A DNA stretch of 39,223 nucleotides, from NCBI GenBank assembly GCA_934655875.1, contig CAKUHB010000026.1:1-39223 (forward strand), in the 5' to 3' direction. Below, piece by piece: positions 37,712-39,223 of the stretch. This stretch comes from an uncultured Oscillospiraceae bacterium (lineage in GTDB: Bacteria; Bacillota; Clostridia; Oscillospirales; Oscillospiraceae). The translations under genes and the position numbers were made by a program. Position 1 is the first letter of the stretch. Each line of letters begins with the position of its first letter. The notes under the pieces are model-generated. The model searched no databases, was not told the DNA's origin, and saw only the letters and a program-made list of their open reading frames with translations.

Positions 37712-38926
37712 TTATAATGCCGCCTGCCAACGGTGGATTGACGATTGCCCCGGCAAGCCATCCATCGGCGTGCTAAGTGGTACGGTTAACATGCTTTCCA
37801 TTGCCTCGCCTACTAAGGTCTTGGATGCTGTGTCCAAATGTGCATAGAAGTTTGCTGTAGTGTTGTAGGTGCTGTGTCCCAGCCAGGCTTGGATATCTTT
37901 CATGCCGACGCTTTGCTTTAGAAGCATGCTGGCGCAGCTATGCCGTAACCCATGAAAGGTCAGCTTCCGGAACTCATTCTTTTTCAAAAAATTGCGAAAA
38001 TGGTCTGTAATGTAATTAGGCGTGTAGGGAGTTCCAATCTTGTTCACATACACATACTCGCTGTCATGATAGCAGTTCCCACAAAGCCTTCGATTCTCTT
38101 CCTGCTCGTTTTTCATCTGGAGCAGCATCTCTTTGATCTGCGGCATCAGCGGCAAGCTTCTGCAGCTTGCTTTGTTCTTAGCGCGGTCTTTCGCTATGAT
38201 TTTGAGTTCCCCATCAACTTTTACCTGAATAACCGTGTGGTCAATTGTTATACGATCACTTTCAAAATCAATGGCTTTCCAACGAAGTCCAACGATCTCA
38301 CTTCTTCGCAGTCCATAATAGGCCGCCATGATAACAGGAAATTCGATAGGGTCCCCATGCACCGCGGAAATCAGATTCTCTGCTTCCTCCAGCGTATAAA
38401 AATTAGCAGTATTCTGAATCAGCTTTGGCCGCTTGACCTTGCCCATTGGATTTACGCTGATCAGCTCCATTTCCGTCGCGTACTTCAATGCACTCATCAG
38501 ATTTGCGTGATAATGAATCACAGTATTGTTACTTACATGCAGTGTATTCTGGCAGAATGTGTAGAACTCTTGAATATGGATGGGCTTCAATTCCCCAAGC
38601 GTAGTCTTTTTCGAGCGAAAATAGGGCGCGATGCGTTTCTCAATGATACCTCGATACCCTGCGTATGTATTTTCCTCTAGGTTTGGCCTCACAATTTCGA
38701 CCCAAGAAAGCATATAGTCCGCAAAAAGTATATCTGCACCGTTTGGTGCGTCTGTGCTTTGGTAATTTGCACGCGCTTCCTCCAGCATCGCTTCTGCCTT
38801 CCGCTTATTTCCTTTTGCGCTTAGTCCTGTGCTGATCCATTTTGTTTTTCTCTCGCCGCTCTCACTTTTCAGCTCGAGAACCATGTAGTATTTTCCTTTT
38901 TTAATTTGCAGATGTCCGGCTACCAT
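37712..38926 (-). CDS. int: Tyrosine recombinase/integrase
   Basis: This is a 404-residue phage-type integrase. It has an N-terminal AP2-like arm-binding domain (HLQIKKGKYYMVLELKSESG, RKTKWISTGLSAKGNKRKAE) and a SAM-like core-binding domain (DYMLSWVEIVRPNLEENTYA). The catalytic domain holds GLRRSEIVGLRW (Arg), HGLRHSCASMLL (His-x-x-Arg), AWLGHS (His) and TANFYAHLD (Tyr). All catalytic residues are present. I start at ATG 38926, about 11 bases after GGAGGAG; a TTG at 38971 would extend it by 15 residues. Its stop is 36 bases from the tRNA-Leu 3' end, and it probably recombines there. It has lower GC than the neighbouring prophage. Confidence 0.92.
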   Translation of the reverse strand: MVAGHLQIKKGKYYMVLELKSESGERKTKWISTGLSAKGNKRKAEAMLEEARANYQSTDAPNGADILFADYMLSWVEIVRPNLEENTYAGYRGIIEKRIAPYFRSKKTTLGELKPIHIQEFYTFCQNTLHVSNNTVIHYHANLMSALKYATEMELISVNPMGKVKRPKLIQNTANFYTLEEAENLISAVHGDPIEFPVIMAAYYGLRRSEIVGLRWKAIDFESDRITIDHTVIQVKVDGELKIIAKDRAKNKASCRSLPLMPQIKEMLLQMKNEQEENRRLCGNCYHDSEYVYVNKIGTPYTPNYITDHFRNFLKKNEFRKLTFHGLRHSCASMLLKQSVGMKDIQAWLGHSTYNTTANFYAHLDTASKTLVGEAMESMLTVPLSTPMDGLPGQSSIHRWQAAL

Positions 38927-39037
38927 AATTGAATATGCTCCTCCTTTCGGTAGCGGCGATATTCCTGCCAATGACTAGCTTTATTATATCATCGCCGCAT
39001 AATCAGTGCAATTCAATCCAAAAGACTTATTTGAACG

Positions 39038-39223
39038 TCAAACATCTTTTATTCGTGTAGACGTCTCTCGTACAAATCTGATTACATCCTCTTTGGGGAT
39101 GCGAAATCCCCTTCCAATCCTAAAAAACGCTATTTCTCCACTGTGTAAGCGTTGATAGGCGGCCTTAACACTGACCCCTCCAAGCATCTCACAAAGCTGT
39201 TCAATGTTGACAACATCCGGATA
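39038..39223 (-). CDS. Excisionase-like helix-turn-helix protein (5' end outside window)
   Basis: The last 61 codons of a leftward gene are present. The sequence NIEQLCEMLGG, VSVKAAYQRLHSGEIAFFRI and GRGFRIPKEDVIRFVRET matches the MerR/excisionase-type winged helix (HTH_17) found next to integrases. The frame is open to the window edge, so the start is outside. It lies 111 bases upstream of the integrase start and would help excision or control int. Confidence 0.8.
   Translation of the reverse strand, partial: YPDVVNIEQLCEMLGGVSVKAAYQRLHSGEIAFFRIGRGFRIPKEDVIRFVRETSTRIKDV

Larger units (their letters stand above)
37677..39223. mobile_element. Left end of an integrative element at tRNA-Leu (partial)
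   Basis: Just past the tRNA-Leu 3' end lie a terminator, a tyrosine integrase pointing at the tRNA and an excisionase-like gene, the usual end module of a tRNA-targeted integrative element. Base composition is clearly more AT-rich than the prophage and host parts. The rest of the element and its other attachment site lie beyond the window. Confidence 0.7.

Noticed and set aside
1..39223. CRISPR array, restriction-modification or toxin-antitoxin system
   Set aside because: No regularly spaced repeats and no methylase, nuclease or toxin-like pair was recognised. The only direct tandem repeat noted is the 12-base pair at 37544-37567.

Overview
The window is GC-rich, roughly 60 percent by eye. 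It carries Firmicutes-type signals: strong AGGAGG ribosome binding sites, TTGACA/TATAAT promoters, and PadR, YitT, DUF1846 and ribosomal protein L19 genes. The gene set fits an anaerobic gut Clostridia, most likely Oscillospiraceae: a second divergent type IIA topoisomerase pair, a selenium-dependent molybdenum hydroxylase maturation operon, short-form Pta, and GGGGAAGG/CTCTCCC-type intergenic inverted repeats. The species cannot be fixed from sequence reading alone.

Positions 1-21250 are host chromosome. A tRNA-Gly opens the window. A leftward operon follows with topoisomerase B, topoisomerase A, a YitT membrane protein and a transglutaminase-like lipoprotein. A rightward cluster holds DUF1846, a membrane-anchored GH3 hydrolase and a CapA-like protein. 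Next come a PadR/HAAS regulatory pair and the leftward operon yqeC-yqeB-selD plus two small unrecognised genes. A ModE-like regulator is divergent from yqeC. Then come pta, a MATE transporter, rplS with a structured leader, a DUF1653 protein and a YhhN-family lysoplasmalogenase. Several intergenic regions hold long imperfect inverted repeats (MITE-like), in three families plus one related hairpin.

Positions 21256-37200 are a compact prophage-like block, almost all on the minus strand. Read in transcription order it encodes two small Cys-rich proteins, a possible small terminase, large terminase, portal, a Prp-type cysteine protease, scaffold, an N4-gp56-like major capsid protein, connectors, a large tail-hub-like protein, an S74-autocleaved fibre, a repeat-rich possible ejection protein, a collagen-like fibre, a DUF6273 protein, holin-like membrane proteins and an amidase with an SLH-like tail. 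No tape measure, sheath, integrase or replication gene is present. The block therefore looks like a short-tailed phage remnant or a minimal or satellite element. A repressor gene faces away from the structural operon across a switch region. There, one perfect operator palindrome fills the spacer of the leftward promoter, and the half-site recurs seven times.

Positions 37383-39223 hold a strongly promoted tRNA-Leu(TAA) 5' part that decays into a large hairpin, then an intact tRNA-Leu(TAA). A tyrosine integrase and a partial excisionase-like gene follow, of clearly lower GC. This is the left end of a second integrative element that continues beyond the window.

The strongest candidate for new biology is the capsid maturation cassette. 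A phage-encoded Prp-like protease sits beside a scaffold and a capsid protein that both begin with an LQ(L/M)FA motif, matching the Prp cleavage signal of ribosomal protein L27. The repressor switch, the tRNA-Leu hairpin locus and the two small proteins of the selenium operon are the next best leads.
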